NCBI GenBank assembly: GCA_002399405.1
Contig: DHDP01000001.1
Location: 49,928 to 113,927, forward strand
Length of the DNA stretch: 64,000 bases
DNA from: Treponema sp. UBA4873
Lineage (GTDB): Bacteria; Spirochaetota; Spirochaetia; Treponematales; Treponemataceae
Direction: 5' to 3'
Below, piece by piece: positions 44,515 through 52,748 of the stretch. The notes below the pieces were generated by a model. It saw only the letters and a list, made by a program, of their open reading frames with translations. It did not search any database and was not told where the DNA came from. Every line of letters starts with the position of its first letter. The first letter of the stretch is position 1. Both the position numbers and the translations under genes were made by a program.

Positions 44515-46359
44515 ATGTGCGGAATTGTCGGATATGTCGGAAATAAGCAGGCAACACCTGTGCTTATCGATTCTTTGAAAAAACTCGAATACCGCGGATA
44601 TGATTCGGCAGGAATCGCTGTTCTTAACGGCGAGGATATACTCGTACGCAAAGCAAAAGGCGCTCTTAAGGTTCTTGAGCAGCGGATTGCAGGTGAAACA
44701 ATAAAGGGTTCCCTCGGAATCGGCCACACGCGCTGGGCGACGCACGGCGAACCGAGCGACGTCAACGCGCATCCGCAGACGAACGTCTCGGGAACGATCG
44801 CCGTCGTTCACAACGGCATCATCGAAAATTATGCGAAGCTTAAGGCGTGGCTTCAGTCGCAGAACGTTGTGTTTCGTAGCGAGACTGATACGGAAGTCAT
44901 AGCGCATCTTATTAATTATAATTATGAGCAGTCGGGTGATTTGCTTCAGGCGGTACTTGCCACGTTAAGCCGTCTCGAAGGTTCATACGCGCTTGCGGTC
45001 ATATGCAGCGATTATCCGGACCGCATTATCTGCGCGCGGAAAGAATGCCCGCTCGTCGTCGGTCTCGGCAGCGGTGAGAATTTCATTGCATCAGACGTTC
45101 CGGCGCTGCTTGAGTACACACGGGAAGTGTATTTTCTCGAACAGAATGAAACTGCCGTCCTGTACACCGACCACGTTGATTTGTTCAAATCGAAAACCGG
45201 CGAGAAGGTTATCCGTGAACCGTACCATGTCGACTGGGATATCTCTGCGGCGGAGAAAGGCGGATATCCTCATTTCATGCTCAAGGAAATTCATGAGCAG
45301 GCGAAGGCTCTTACCGACACGATGCGTCCGCGCCTCGTAAAAGACGGCGGCAGAGCGGTAGATATTAAATTCGACGAAATGTCTTTCGGCGACGAATGGA
45401 AAAGCGCGCAGCGTATCATTATTACGGCATGCGGTACGGCGTATCATGCCGGTGTCGTTGCGAAATATATGTTTGAAAAGCTGGCCCGCCTTCAGGCGGA
45501 CGTCGACGTTGCGTCCGAATTCCGCTATCGTAATCCCATCCTTCATAAGGAAGACATTTTCATCGTTATAAGTCAGTCCGGTGAAACAGCCGACACGCTT
45601 GCGGCACTGCGCCTCGCGAAATCAGCTGGGGTAAAAGTCATAGCGATTACGAACTGCGTCGGTTCGACGGTTTCGCGCGAAGCGGACGAGGTGATTTACA
45701 CGTGGGCAGGTCCGGAAATTGCGGTTGCTTCGACGAAAGCGTACACGACGCAGCTTATGTGTCTGATGCTGCTTGCACTCAAAGCGGCCAAAATCCGGGG
45801 AACTGTTTCAGGTGACGATTACGTTTCGATGCTTGCAGGGCTTGAACAGATTCCGGGTAAAGTGCAGGAAATACTCGACGGTAAATCGATCATACAGAAA
45901 TTTGCGTCCGAGCAGTTTAATAAGGGGAAAATTTTCTATATCGGGCGCCAGTTTGATTCGGCGACGAGCCTTGAATGCGCGCTCAAGCTCAAGGAAGTGA
46001 GCTATATGCACAGCGAAGCGTTCGCAGCAGGCGAACTTAAGCACGGTCCGATCGCCCTTGTCGATTCCGATACGCTCGTCGTGGCAGTCGCGACGATGCC
46101 CGAGTTGTACGAAAAGATAGGTTCGAATATAGTCGAAGTGAAGACACGAGGCGCTGCGACGATGGTGATTACGCAGGATGATGGCGGCAATTTCAAAACG
46201 CAGGCCGACGTCGTGTTTCGTATTCCGCCGGTGAGCGAAGTGTTTGCTCCCATGCTGTCGGTTATTCCCGCGCAGCTGTTCGCATACTACTGCGCGGTGC
46301 TCAGAGGGAATGATCCCGATAAGCCGCGGAATCTTGCAAAGAGCGTCACGGTGGAATGA
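44515..46359 (+). CDS. glmS: Glutamine-fructose-6-phosphate aminotransferase (isomerizing)
   Basis: This 614-residue enzyme makes glucosamine 6-phosphate for peptidoglycan and amino-sugar synthesis. It begins M-C-G-I-V-G-Y-V-G with the N-terminal nucleophile Cys, has G-I-G-H-T-R-W-A-T-H-G in the glutaminase domain (about 1-230), and two SIS domains (about 285-600; I-S-Q-S-G-E-T-A-D-T and A-G-E-L-K-H-G-P-I-A). It ends P-R-N-L-A-K-S-V-T-V-E, the usual C-terminal loop. AGGTGA lies upstream. The 94-base intergenic region is too short for a glmS ribozyme. Confidence 0.98.
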   Translation: MCGIVGYVGNKQATPVLIDSLKKLEYRGYDSAGIAVLNGEDILVRKAKGALKVLEQRIAGETIKGSLGIGHTRWATHGEPSDVNAHPQTNVSGTIAVVHNGIIENYAKLKAWLQSQNVVFRSETDTEVIAHLINYNYEQSGDLLQAVLATLSRLEGSYALAVICSDYPDRIICARKECPLVVGLGSGENFIASDVPALLEYTREVYFLEQNETAVLYTDHVDLFKSKTGEKVIREPYHVDWDISAAEKGGYPHFMLKEIHEQAKALTDTMRPRLVKDGGRAVDIKFDEMSFGDEWKSAQRIIITACGTAYHAGVVAKYMFEKLARLQADVDVASEFRYRNPILHKEDIFIVISQSGETADTLAALRLAKSAGVKVIAITNCVGSTVSREADEVIYTWAGPEIAVASTKAYTTQLMCLMLLALKAAKIRGTVSGDDYVSMLAGLEQIPGKVQEILDGKSIIQKFASEQFNKGKIFYIGRQFDSATSLECALKLKEVSYMHSEAFAAGELKHGPIALVDSDTLVVAVATMPELYEKIGSNIVEVKTRGAATMVITQDDGGNFKTQADVVFRIPPVSEVFAPMLSVIPAQLFAYYCAVLRGNDPDKPRNLAKSVTVE

Positions 46360-46362
46360 GAC

Positions 46363-46392
46363 GGAAAAAAGTACATCCATGTACTTTTTTCC
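46363..46392 (+). terminator. Terminator after glmS
   Basis: A perfect 14-base inverted repeat (46363-46376 and 46379-46392, GGAAAAAAGTACAT and complement) starts three bases after the stop codon. Its right arm contains the T-run, so it can act as an intrinsic terminator. Confidence 0.75.
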
Positions 46393-46500
46393 GATCGCGA
46401 TTTGCAAAGCAAATCGCGGGAACAGGGCGCCGTCCCGGCTTGATACGGAGGGAATCCGATCGCGATTTGCAAAGCGAATTGCGGGATCGAGGCGCCGTCC
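46391..46500. repeat. Tandem pair of 45-base palindromic hairpin repeats
   Basis: Two units (46391-46435 and 46456-46500) match at 40 of 45 positions by my alignment, with starts 65 bases apart. Each contains a hairpin around a central AAA: unit 1 is a perfect GCGATTTGC/GCAAATCGC, and unit 2 has GCGATTTGC/GCGAATTGC, where both changes keep pairing as G-U. Each unit ends with GGCGCCGTCC, which includes the GGCGCC palindrome. Whether copies occur elsewhere in the genome cannot be seen here. Confidence 0.75.
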
Positions 46501-46527
46501 TGAATTAATAAACATCTGAGTTTTGCT

Positions 46528-46566
46528 GCGGCCCGGATATGAGCCGCTGTGGTTTAATATTTTTTT
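46528..46566 (+). promoter_or_regulatory. Hairpin and T-run in the glnA leader
   Basis: GCGGC (46528-46532) pairs with GCCGC (46543-46547), followed 11 bases later by a seven-T run ending just before the ribosome site GAGGTGAT (46567-46574). The gap makes it a poor intrinsic terminator, but it could be part of a regulated leader. Confidence 0.35.
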
Positions 46567-46577
46567 GAGGTGATATA

Positions 46578-47831
46578 ATGCTGTATACGGAAAGTGAAAT
46601 ACTGCAGTACATTGCAGAGAACGATGTAAAATTTATTAAATTATTTTTTACCGATATTTTCGGCACAATCAAAAGTATTTCGATTCAGCCGAAGGAACTT
46701 GAACGCGCGTTTAAAACCGGCATATCGTTCGATGCGAGTGCGGTGAAAGGATTTCTTGAGGTGGACAAGAGCGATCTGTTTATTGTTCCCGATCCGTCTA
46801 CGCTTTCCGTTCTTCCGTGGCGTCCGCAGCACGGACGCGTCGTGCGCTTTTTCTGCAATATCCGCTATGTCGACGGAACGCCGTTCGAAGGGGACATGCG
46901 TTATATTCTTCAGAATGTCGTGGGACAGTCCCGGAAGACGGGGTACGATATTAAAATCGGGACGGAGTGCGAATTCTACCTTTTCCAGACTGACGAAAAG
47001 GGCGACCCTACGCTCATCCCGCACGATAATGCCGGCTACTGCGACCTTGCTCCGCGGGACAAGGGTGAGAACATCCGCCGCGACATATGCCTTACGCTTG
47101 AACAGATGGGCATTCAACCTGAGTCGTCGCACCACGAGACGGGACCGGGACAGCACGAAGTGGATTTCAAGTACAACTTCCCGCTGCAGGCGGCTGACAA
47201 TCTGGGTACGTTCAAGACCGTCGTAAAAACTGTTGCTGCGCGCAACGGCTTGTACGCGAGCTTTCTACCGAAGCCGCTCGCCGGAAAAGCCGGAAGCGGA
47301 CTGCACATAAATCTGTCGCTTGAGAAGAACGGGAAAAATATTTTTTCGGATGATGAACTTCCTCCCGAAGCGGAGTCGTTTATGGCGGGCATCCTGTACC
47401 GCATCAGAGAAATCACCGCGTTCCTCAACCCGCTCAAATCGTCGTATGACCGTTTCGGTTCTTTCGAGGCTCCGCTGTACGTGAGCTGGAGCAGCCTCAA
47501 CCGCAGCCAGCTTATACGGCTTCCTGCGGCGGAAAAAGAGCGCCGCCGCATGGAGCTGCGCTCGCCCGATCCTTCATGCAATCAGTATGCCGCGCTTGCA
47601 CTGATTATCAGCGCGGGCTTTGAAGGCATAAAGGAAAAACGTCCGCTGCCGCCGGCACTCGATATGAACATGTTTAAAGCGAGACCGGTGGAGATTCAGG
47701 GTGTTGAGATGCTGCCGAAAACATTTACGGAGGCGCTCAAGCTTACGGAGGCGAGCAGTTTCGTAAAAACCGTTCTGCCGGAAGTAACGGTGAATGCGTT
47801 TGTGGATGCAGGCGGAGAAGCTGACGAATAA
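46578..47831 (+). CDS. glnA: Glutamine synthetase, type I
   Basis: The 417-residue protein forms glutamine from glutamate, ammonia and ATP. It has the N-terminal beta-grasp with F-T-D-I-F-G-T-I-K, a long loop with F-D-A-S-A-V-K-G-F, E-C-E-F-Y-L-F, G-P-G-Q-H-E-V-D-F (metal-binding Glu/His), the G-S-G-L-H-I-N ATP region, and R-M-E-L-R-S-P-D-P. It is about 25-50 residues shorter than the usual GSI and lacks the adenylylation tyrosine motif of GSI-beta, so it is probably not controlled by GlnE. The next gene, three bases on, is an ANTAR protein, suggesting RNA-level control of nitrogen genes. Confidence 0.95.
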   Translation: MLYTESEILQYIAENDVKFIKLFFTDIFGTIKSISIQPKELERAFKTGISFDASAVKGFLEVDKSDLFIVPDPSTLSVLPWRPQHGRVVRFFCNIRYVDGTPFEGDMRYILQNVVGQSRKTGYDIKIGTECEFYLFQTDEKGDPTLIPHDNAGYCDLAPRDKGENIRRDICLTLEQMGIQPESSHHETGPGQHEVDFKYNFPLQAADNLGTFKTVVKTVAARNGLYASFLPKPLAGKAGSGLHINLSLEKNGKNIFSDDELPPEAESFMAGILYRIREITAFLNPLKSSYDRFGSFEAPLYVSWSSLNRSQLIRLPAAEKERRRMELRSPDPSCNQYAALALIISAGFEGIKEKRPLPPALDMNMFKARPVEIQGVEMLPKTFTEALKLTEASSFVKTVLPEVTVNAFVDAGGEADE

Positions 47832-47834
47832 ATC

Positions 47835-48404
47835 ATGGACAGTGTTCTGATTGTTTCCAACACTAATACTACTCTCGGAATAATTTCCGATATGCTCAAC
47901 GTAGGTACGTTTTCCCGCATTACGACGACGCAGAACTGCGCGGAAGCGAGGCGCGATCTCATCGACAACACGTTCGATTTAATAATTATCGACTCGCCCC
48001 TTCCCGACGAACTCGGGGACGACTTCGCGCTCTATGCGTCCGAGCAGACTGATGCGGGGATTATTCTTATCGTGAACAGCAATATTCTCGCCGACATCAG
48101 CGAAAATGTCGAAGATGCGGGAGTCTTCGTTCTTCCGAAACCCGTGAGTCCGGAGTTCTTTTATCAGGCAGTAAAACTGCTCGTAGCGAGCCGCCGCCGC
48201 GTCATGTCGCTCGAAGACGAGAATCAGAAGCTCCAGAAAAAAATAGAGGAAATACGGCTTGTGGACCGCGCAAAATGCGTCCTGATTCAGTATCTGAATA
48301 TGACCGAACCGCAGGCGCACCGTTACATAGAAAAACAAGCGATGGACCTCCGCCAGAGCCGGCTCGTCACTGCGGAAAACATCCTCAAAACGTACGAGAA
48401 TTGA
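47835..48404 (+). CDS. Response-regulator-like protein with C-terminal ANTAR RNA-binding domain
   Basis: The 189-residue protein has a receiver-like domain (about 1-115), a coiled linker (about 125-140) and an ANTAR domain (about 140-187; V-D-R-A-K-C-V-L-I-Q-Y-L-N-M-T-E-P-Q-A-H-R-Y-I and S-R-L-V-T-A-E-N-I-L). The phospho-acceptor Asp53 and Lys102 are present, but the acidic pair after the first strand is Ser-Asn (V-L-I-V-S-N), so Mg2+-dependent phosphorylation may be weak or absent. ANTAR proteins bind paired hexaloop hairpins in leader RNAs and cause antitermination, often of nitrogen genes. Coupling to glnA (three-base gap) fits that theme. Confidence 0.9.
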   Translation: MDSVLIVSNTNTTLGIISDMLNVGTFSRITTTQNCAEARRDLIDNTFDLIIIDSPLPDELGDDFALYASEQTDAGIILIVNSNILADISENVEDAGVFVLPKPVSPEFFYQAVKLLVASRRRVMSLEDENQKLQKKIEEIRLVDRAKCVLIQYLNMTEPQAHRYIEKQAMDLRQSRLVTAENILKTYEN

Positions 48405-48446
48405 ATTCCGCAGAGCCGGATTAATCAACGCGCCCGCCGTACGAAT

Positions 48447-48485
48447 AAAAAAGCCGGCGGGAATATTCGTTCCGCAGGCTTTTTT
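48447..48485. terminator. Bidirectional terminator between the ANTAR and AraC genes
   Basis: AAAAAAGCC (48447-48455) and GGCTTTTTT (48477-48485) bracket an inner CGGGAA/TTCCG helix. Both strands end in a T-run, suiting the convergent genes on either side. Confidence 0.85.
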
Positions 48486-48494
48486 ATTAATCGG

Positions 48495-49370
48495 TTATTT
48501 GTGCTTCACCGGCAGCCAGATGGCGCTTTCATAATCGGACTTGCTGCCGTAATCGGGCGAATACCATTCAATGTCGAGCGATGCGGACATTTCGTAATCG
48601 GGATTGCCGGGCAGCCAGTTTTTGAATATTTCCGTATTGACCGCTTGGAGCGAACCGGGAAGCGGACCGACGCAGCGGAACTTTGCCCAGTCGGCGGCGG
48701 GAATTTCAAGCACCCGCATTCCTTCAGGAATGGAGCCTCCGTCGTACCTGCCTGCAATCACGTACGTAAATTTTTTCGTCTCAGGTTTGTCGTCGACGCA
48801 GATGCCGAACTCGCCGACACTGCATTTTTCGATGACGTTCTGCACCGGTTCGGAGTTTTTGTGCTGCGTGCAGTTCGTCATGAACTCGTCCCAGAACTTC
48901 GGTATTTCCCTATACGCGTTTTCAAATGAGAACTCTCGCTCGAAGCCGATTACTTTGAACGCATCCATCTTTTCAATCTTATAATCCATTTCGCTTCCTC
49001 CCTGGATAGTTATGGAAATTGTGAGCGGCAGAAACGGTTTTATTTTATGCGCGTCGCCCTTCAGCTGCATGGGCGGCACGCCGTGGAAACGCGTAAATGC
49101 CTTCGTAAAACTTTCAGGAGTCTCATAGCCGTATTTATACGCAGTATCGATGACTTTATCGTCCGCTGCGATGACGTCGAGCGCAGCAAGATAAAGCCGG
49201 CGGTATCTGATATACTCCGCAATGGACCAGCCCGTCATGAGTTTGAATCCTTTCTGAAAATAGAACGGCGAAATGTGCACCGCTTCCGCCACGTCGTACC
49301 CGTCGATGTTTTCGAGCAGGTGTGTTTCCATAAAGGAAACTGCCCGTTTAAGGCTTTCCGTCCATTCCAT
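48495..49370 (-). CDS. AraC-family regulator with GyrI-like effector domain
   Basis: The 291-residue protein has two N-terminal AraC helix-turn-helix units (about 5-105; G-Y-D-V-A-E-A-V-H-I-S-P-F-Y-F-Q-K-G-F and A-Y-K-Y-G-Y-E-T-P-E-S-F-T-K-A-F). A C-terminal GyrI-like/AraC_E_bind domain (about 130-290) follows, of the type that binds hydrophobic or cationic ligands in Rob- and BmrR-like proteins. The start at 49370 is set by AGGAGG just upstream. It is transcribed away from the GNAT gene at 49542, which may be its target. Confidence 0.87.
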   Translation of the reverse strand: MEWTESLKRAVSFMETHLLENIDGYDVAEAVHISPFYFQKGFKLMTGWSIAEYIRYRRLYLAALDVIAADDKVIDTAYKYGYETPESFTKAFTRFHGVPPMQLKGDAHKIKPFLPLTISITIQGGSEMDYKIEKMDAFKVIGFEREFSFENAYREIPKFWDEFMTNCTQHKNSEPVQNVIEKCSVGEFGICVDDKPETKKFTYVIAGRYDGGSIPEGMRVLEIPAADWAKFRCVGPLPGSLQAVNTEIFKNWLPGNPDYEMSASLDIEWYSPDYGSKSDYESAIWLPVKHK

Positions 49371-49541
49371 GCGGCCTCCTGATGATACCACTATACAGCA
49401 CGGAACGGAAATGTTCCTGTCATTCCATGCTCTTTTTTGTCCGGCAGCCGCGGTATTGAGCTGCAGTGCGGAACGAAATATACTGAAAACGGAAATGTTT
49501 GTTCCGGCTTATGATAGCGCTCGGATATAAAAGGATATACT

Positions 49542-49982
49542 ATGAACATAAGGCTCATGACGATTGACGATTACGACGAAGTATACCGGCTGTGGAGCGC
49601 GACTCCCGGCATGGGACTCAACGACGTCGACGATTCACGCGGCGGAACCGCGCGGTACCTCGCGCGTAATCCGCATACCTGTTTCGTCGCAGAGCAGGAC
49701 GGAACAATTGCCGGCGCAATCATGAGCGGTCACGACGGCAGGCGCGGTATGATTCATCACACGGTTGTTGCGGAAAGCGGACAGCGTAAGGGAATCGGAA
49801 CCGCGCTTGTTAATGCGGCGCTTGCGGCGCTCAGGAGCGAAGGAATAAGTAAGGTGATGCTTGTCGTCTTTGCCCGCAACGAAAAGGGGAATGCGTTCTG
49901 GGAGAAGCAGGGATTTTCCGCTCGTACTGATCTTGTCTACAGGAACAAAGCGCTGCGCGAACTGGTGAGATTCGATACGTAA
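49542..49982 (+). CDS. GNAT-family N-acetyltransferase
   Basis: The 146-residue acetyltransferase begins M-N-I-R-L-M-T-I-D-D-Y-D-E-V-Y and carries the acetyl-CoA pyrophosphate loop E-S-G-Q-R-K-G-I-G-T-A-L-V (motif A) and the F-W-E-K-Q-G-F end of the fold. The N-terminus resembles YpeA/RimI-like small-molecule or protein acetyltransferases; the acceptor is unknown. AAGGAT precedes the ATG. It stands alone between two opposite-strand genes. Confidence 0.88.
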   Translation: MNIRLMTIDDYDEVYRLWSATPGMGLNDVDDSRGGTARYLARNPHTCFVAEQDGTIAGAIMSGHDGRRGMIHHTVVAESGQRKGIGTALVNAALAALRSEGISKVMLVVFARNEKGNAFWEKQGFSARTDLVYRNKALRELVRFDT

Positions 49983-50011
49983 AGGGAAATACCGGTACTG
50001 CAATAATTCCT

Positions 50012-50992
50012 TTATTTTGTTGATTCCCGTTCAATCAGCGTGACAGGTAATGTGATATTCGTGGGGACTATTTTATTTTCACAGAAAAGAATGACGTTTT
50101 TAACGGCTTGGGAACATATTTCTTCTATGGGCTGGTGAATTGTTGTTATTGAGGGCGTAAAGAGTGTGCATAAATCGATGTCATCGTAACCGATGACTTT
50201 CATTTGTTCAGGTACTCTGATGTTCCGCTTTTTGCATGCAGTAATTACTTTTGCCGCAATAATATCGTTTGATGCAAAAATACCGTCCGTTTCCGGATTA
50301 TTGTCAAGAAGGGAATTAATAGTACCTTCATATTTCATGGAAATGAACAGCTCCTCTGAGGCATCAACGACAATGTGAGGTATTCCCTCTTTTTCACAGA
50401 CATCTTTAAAACCGGTATATCGAAGATTCGCGAAAGAGTTCAGTTTGGCGCTTCCGCTTATATGTGCGAGTTTTCTGCATCCTCTTTTTATCAGGTACTG
50501 CGCTGCAATTATACCACCCTGATAATTATCGGAACAAATAGTCGGTATTTTTGCAGAAACTGTATGATCGAATGAGATGACAGATGCATCATCAGGTATC
50601 TGTGCATCGAGAAAACCTGTATGACTTGCAAGAATAATACCGGCAACTTTATTTGCACGGAGCATATTGAAATACTCGATTTCTTTTTTCTCTTCATGAT
50701 TGGATGTGCAGAGGAGAAGTTTGTATCCGTTTTCCTGTGCATGCCGTTCAGTACAATCGATTATCTTGCTGAAAAACATATTACTGGCGCTGGGAACTAT
50801 GAGTCCTATGAATGTACTGTTTTTCTTTGAAAGCGAACGGGCAAATTCATTCGGCTGATAATTCAGTTCTTTCATTGCCTGCTGTATAGTCTTTTTTGTT
50901 TTTGCACTGATATATCCCCTGTTATTCAGCATTCGTGATACTGTCGTAATTGTAACACCGCTTCTATCAGCAACATCCTTTAAAGTACTCAT
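50012..50992 (-). CDS. LacI-family repressor of the sugar-transport operon
   Basis: The 326-residue protein starts with a LacI helix-turn-helix (T-L-K-D-V-A-D-R-S-G-V-T-I-T-T-V-S-R-M-L-N) and hinge, then a periplasmic-binding-protein-like effector domain (F-I-G-L-I-V-P-S-A-S-N-M-F-F, V-I-G-Y-D-D-I-D-L-C). It is divergent from a CUT1 transporter operon; one operator-like site overlaps the -35 of each promoter, indicating control of the operon and of itself. TATAGT lies six bases before the ATG and no Shine-Dalgarno is present, so its own mRNA is probably leaderless. Confidence 0.93.
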   Translation of the reverse strand: MSTLKDVADRSGVTITTVSRMLNNRGYISAKTKKTIQQAMKELNYQPNEFARSLSKKNSTFIGLIVPSASNMFFSKIIDCTERHAQENGYKLLLCTSNHEEKKEIEYFNMLRANKVAGIILASHTGFLDAQIPDDASVISFDHTVSAKIPTICSDNYQGGIIAAQYLIKRGCRKLAHISGSAKLNSFANLRYTGFKDVCEKEGIPHIVVDASEELFISMKYEGTINSLLDNNPETDGIFASNDIIAAKVITACKKRNIRVPEQMKVIGYDDIDLCTLFTPSITTIHQPIEEICSQAVKNVILFCENKIVPTNITLPVTLIERESTK

Positions 50993-50998
50993 AAATAT

Positions 50999-51038
50999 AC
51001 TATAGCAATAGACTTACCATATGTCAATCGATAACATA
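50999..51038 (-). promoter_or_regulatory. Promoter and operator of the LacI-family gene
   Basis: On the reverse strand TTGACA (51027-51022), a 17-base spacer and TATAGT (51004-50999) form a near-consensus promoter whose +1 falls on the ATG at 50992. An imperfect palindrome (51020-51038, TATGTCAATCGATAACATA) covers the -35 and has the CG centre of LacI-family operators. Confidence 0.7.
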
Positions 51039-51116
51039 TATTTCGGACAACCATCAGTGTAATAAGTGGGGTTAATCATAAATACCACCATTTAAGCTAT
51101 ATACTTGATAAATATT

Positions 51117-51157
51117 TATGTCAAACGATTGACATATTAAAATTTACGCCTTATCAT
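51117..51157 (+). promoter_or_regulatory. Operator and promoter of the sugar-transport operon
   Basis: The 20-base near-perfect palindrome TATGTCAAACGATTGACATA (51117-51136) has the central CG of LacI-family operators. Its right half supplies the -35 TTGACA (51129-51134), followed after 17 bases by TATCAT (51152-51157). Repressor bound here would exclude RNA polymerase. AGGAGG (51165-51170) is the ribosome site. Confidence 0.75.
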
Positions 51158-51176
51158 TATTTACAGGAGGATAGAT

Positions 51177-52688
51177 ATGAAGAAGCTTTTTGGACTTCGT
51201 CGTAATCTTTTTAGTGCTGCCTTTCTGGTTGCAGTTTTTTGTGTCTCGGGATGCAGTAAGACAGGGAATACTTCTTCTGCATCAGGAAAAAAGTATGATA
51301 CGGTTGTTTTCGCCCTGATGAGTTTTAATAATATTCCGGGTGACGTTACGAAAGTAGAGAACGCCGTCAATAAAATTACTGAACCTGAAATCGGTGTTGA
51401 CATAAAGCTGAAGCTGTATGGACCTGCAAATTATGCGCAACAGGTCAGTCTTGCCATGACCGGCGGGGAACAGCTTGATGTTTTTCACAGCCTTGGTGAT
51501 TTCAGCCGGATTGTTTCGAAGGGGCAGGCGTATGATATAACGGATATTGTTGATGCGTGCGCTCCTGATGCAAAGAATGTACTCGGAGAAAAATTTATAA
51601 AAACCGGTTATAAAGACGGAAAACTGTACGGCCTTCCGGCATATAAGAGTTATGTATTACAACCGCAGTTCATCTATCGCAGGGACATTGCAGATAAATT
51701 GGGACTTGACCTGACAGGCGTGAAGACCATGTACGATCTTACGCCGGTTCTGGAAAAGGTAAAAGCCGCTTACCCGCAGATGAATCCTTTCGCTCCCATA
51801 GAGCAGGGAAATACAGGAATCCCGTACAGTGATGTTGATTATCTTACTGATGATATGCGGAGTCCAAAAGGTGTCCTTGTTGGGGATGCTGCAAACGTAG
51901 AAAATTTTTACAATACGGACGAATTTAAAAAATCATGTGACCTGATGCGGGAGTGGAACCGGAAGGGCCTTATTTCAAAAGATGCGGCTTCATCTACCAG
52001 CATTGCTGTTGAACTGGTCAGCGGAGGAAAGGCGTTCGGATTTATGGGATCGTACGGATACCCTCCCGACGATACAGCTGTGGAAATTTCACATCAGACC
52101 GGCGTTGAAATGAAATCGATACTGATTGGGGCTGCTCCCGTTATGGCAACAGATACCGTAAGCGCCATAACGTGGGTGATAAGTTCAGGAAGCAGGCATC
52201 CCGAAAGCGCGTTAAAGCTGCTGAATCTGATGTACGGCGATCCGAATGTCCTGAACACCATACTGTACGGTATTGAAGGTGAGGATTATGTGAAGAATTC
52301 GGATGGTACCGTAAAATATCCGGAAGGACAGGATGCTTCAACCGTACCGTATACTGCACAGCTGAGCTGCGGTATTCTCGGTAACCAATTTATACAGTAT
52401 ATAATGTCAGGAACCAATCCTGAGTCGCTGAAAATCGAAAAAGAATGGAATGAAAATGCGAATATTTCAAAAGCTTTCGGTTTTATGTTTGACAACAGTT
52501 CGGTGAAAACGGAATATTCCTCCGTAAATAACGTCATCAACCAGTATTTACCGGGGCTGCGCTGCGGCAGCATTGAGCCTGCCAAGGGCATTCCGGAATT
52601 TAATAAAAAACTGAAAGAGGCGGGACTGGATAAAATCATTTCGGAGAAGCAGAAACAGCTTGATGCGTGGCTTGCAGTAAATAAATAG
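51177..52688 (+). CDS. Sugar ABC transporter substrate-binding lipoprotein
   Basis: The 503-residue lipoprotein has a signal peptide ending F-C-V-S-G-C (Cys 26), then a family-1 solute-binding fold with M-T-G-G-E-Q-L-D-V-F, Y-G-L-P-A-Y-K-S-Y and S-G-S-R-H-P-E-S-A-L-K-L-L-N-L-M. The length and C-terminal style resemble the LplA/YtcQ group of oligosaccharide binders that pair with LplB- and YtcP-like permeases, as here. It is the first gene of the LacI-controlled operon. Downstream genes suggest a glucoside such as sucrose or glucosylglycerate; this is inference. Confidence 0.9.
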   Translation: MKKLFGLRRNLFSAAFLVAVFCVSGCSKTGNTSSASGKKYDTVVFALMSFNNIPGDVTKVENAVNKITEPEIGVDIKLKLYGPANYAQQVSLAMTGGEQLDVFHSLGDFSRIVSKGQAYDITDIVDACAPDAKNVLGEKFIKTGYKDGKLYGLPAYKSYVLQPQFIYRRDIADKLGLDLTGVKTMYDLTPVLEKVKAAYPQMNPFAPIEQGNTGIPYSDVDYLTDDMRSPKGVLVGDAANVENFYNTDEFKKSCDLMREWNRKGLISKDAASSTSIAVELVSGGKAFGFMGSYGYPPDDTAVEISHQTGVEMKSILIGAAPVMATDTVSAITWVISSGSRHPESALKLLNLMYGDPNVLNTILYGIEGEDYVKNSDGTVKYPEGQDASTVPYTAQLSCGILGNQFIQYIMSGTNPESLKIEKEWNENANISKAFGFMFDNSSVKTEYSSVNNVINQYLPGLRCGSIEPAKGIPEFNKKLKEAGLDKIISEKQKQLDAWLAVNK

Positions 52689-52694
52689 GTGAAT

Positions 52695-52727
52695 ACGGGG
52701 GGACGTAAAAACGAAAAGCGCCCCCGT
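52695..52727 (+). promoter_or_regulatory. Intercistronic hairpin between binding protein and permease genes
   Basis: ACGGGGG (52695-52701) pairs with CCCCCGT (52721-52727) around a 19-base loop, followed by GTTTAAT. Without a proper T-run it would only partly terminate, or would protect the upstream mRNA from 3' decay. Either effect would raise binding protein over permease. Confidence 0.55.
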
Positions 52728-52748
52728 GTTTAATACGAAGGATTTAAT

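Noticed and set aside
49983..50011. Hairpin between the GNAT and LacI genes
   Set aside because: Pairing of AAAGGGAA with TTCCTTT leaves a mismatch and a long loop; too weak to call.
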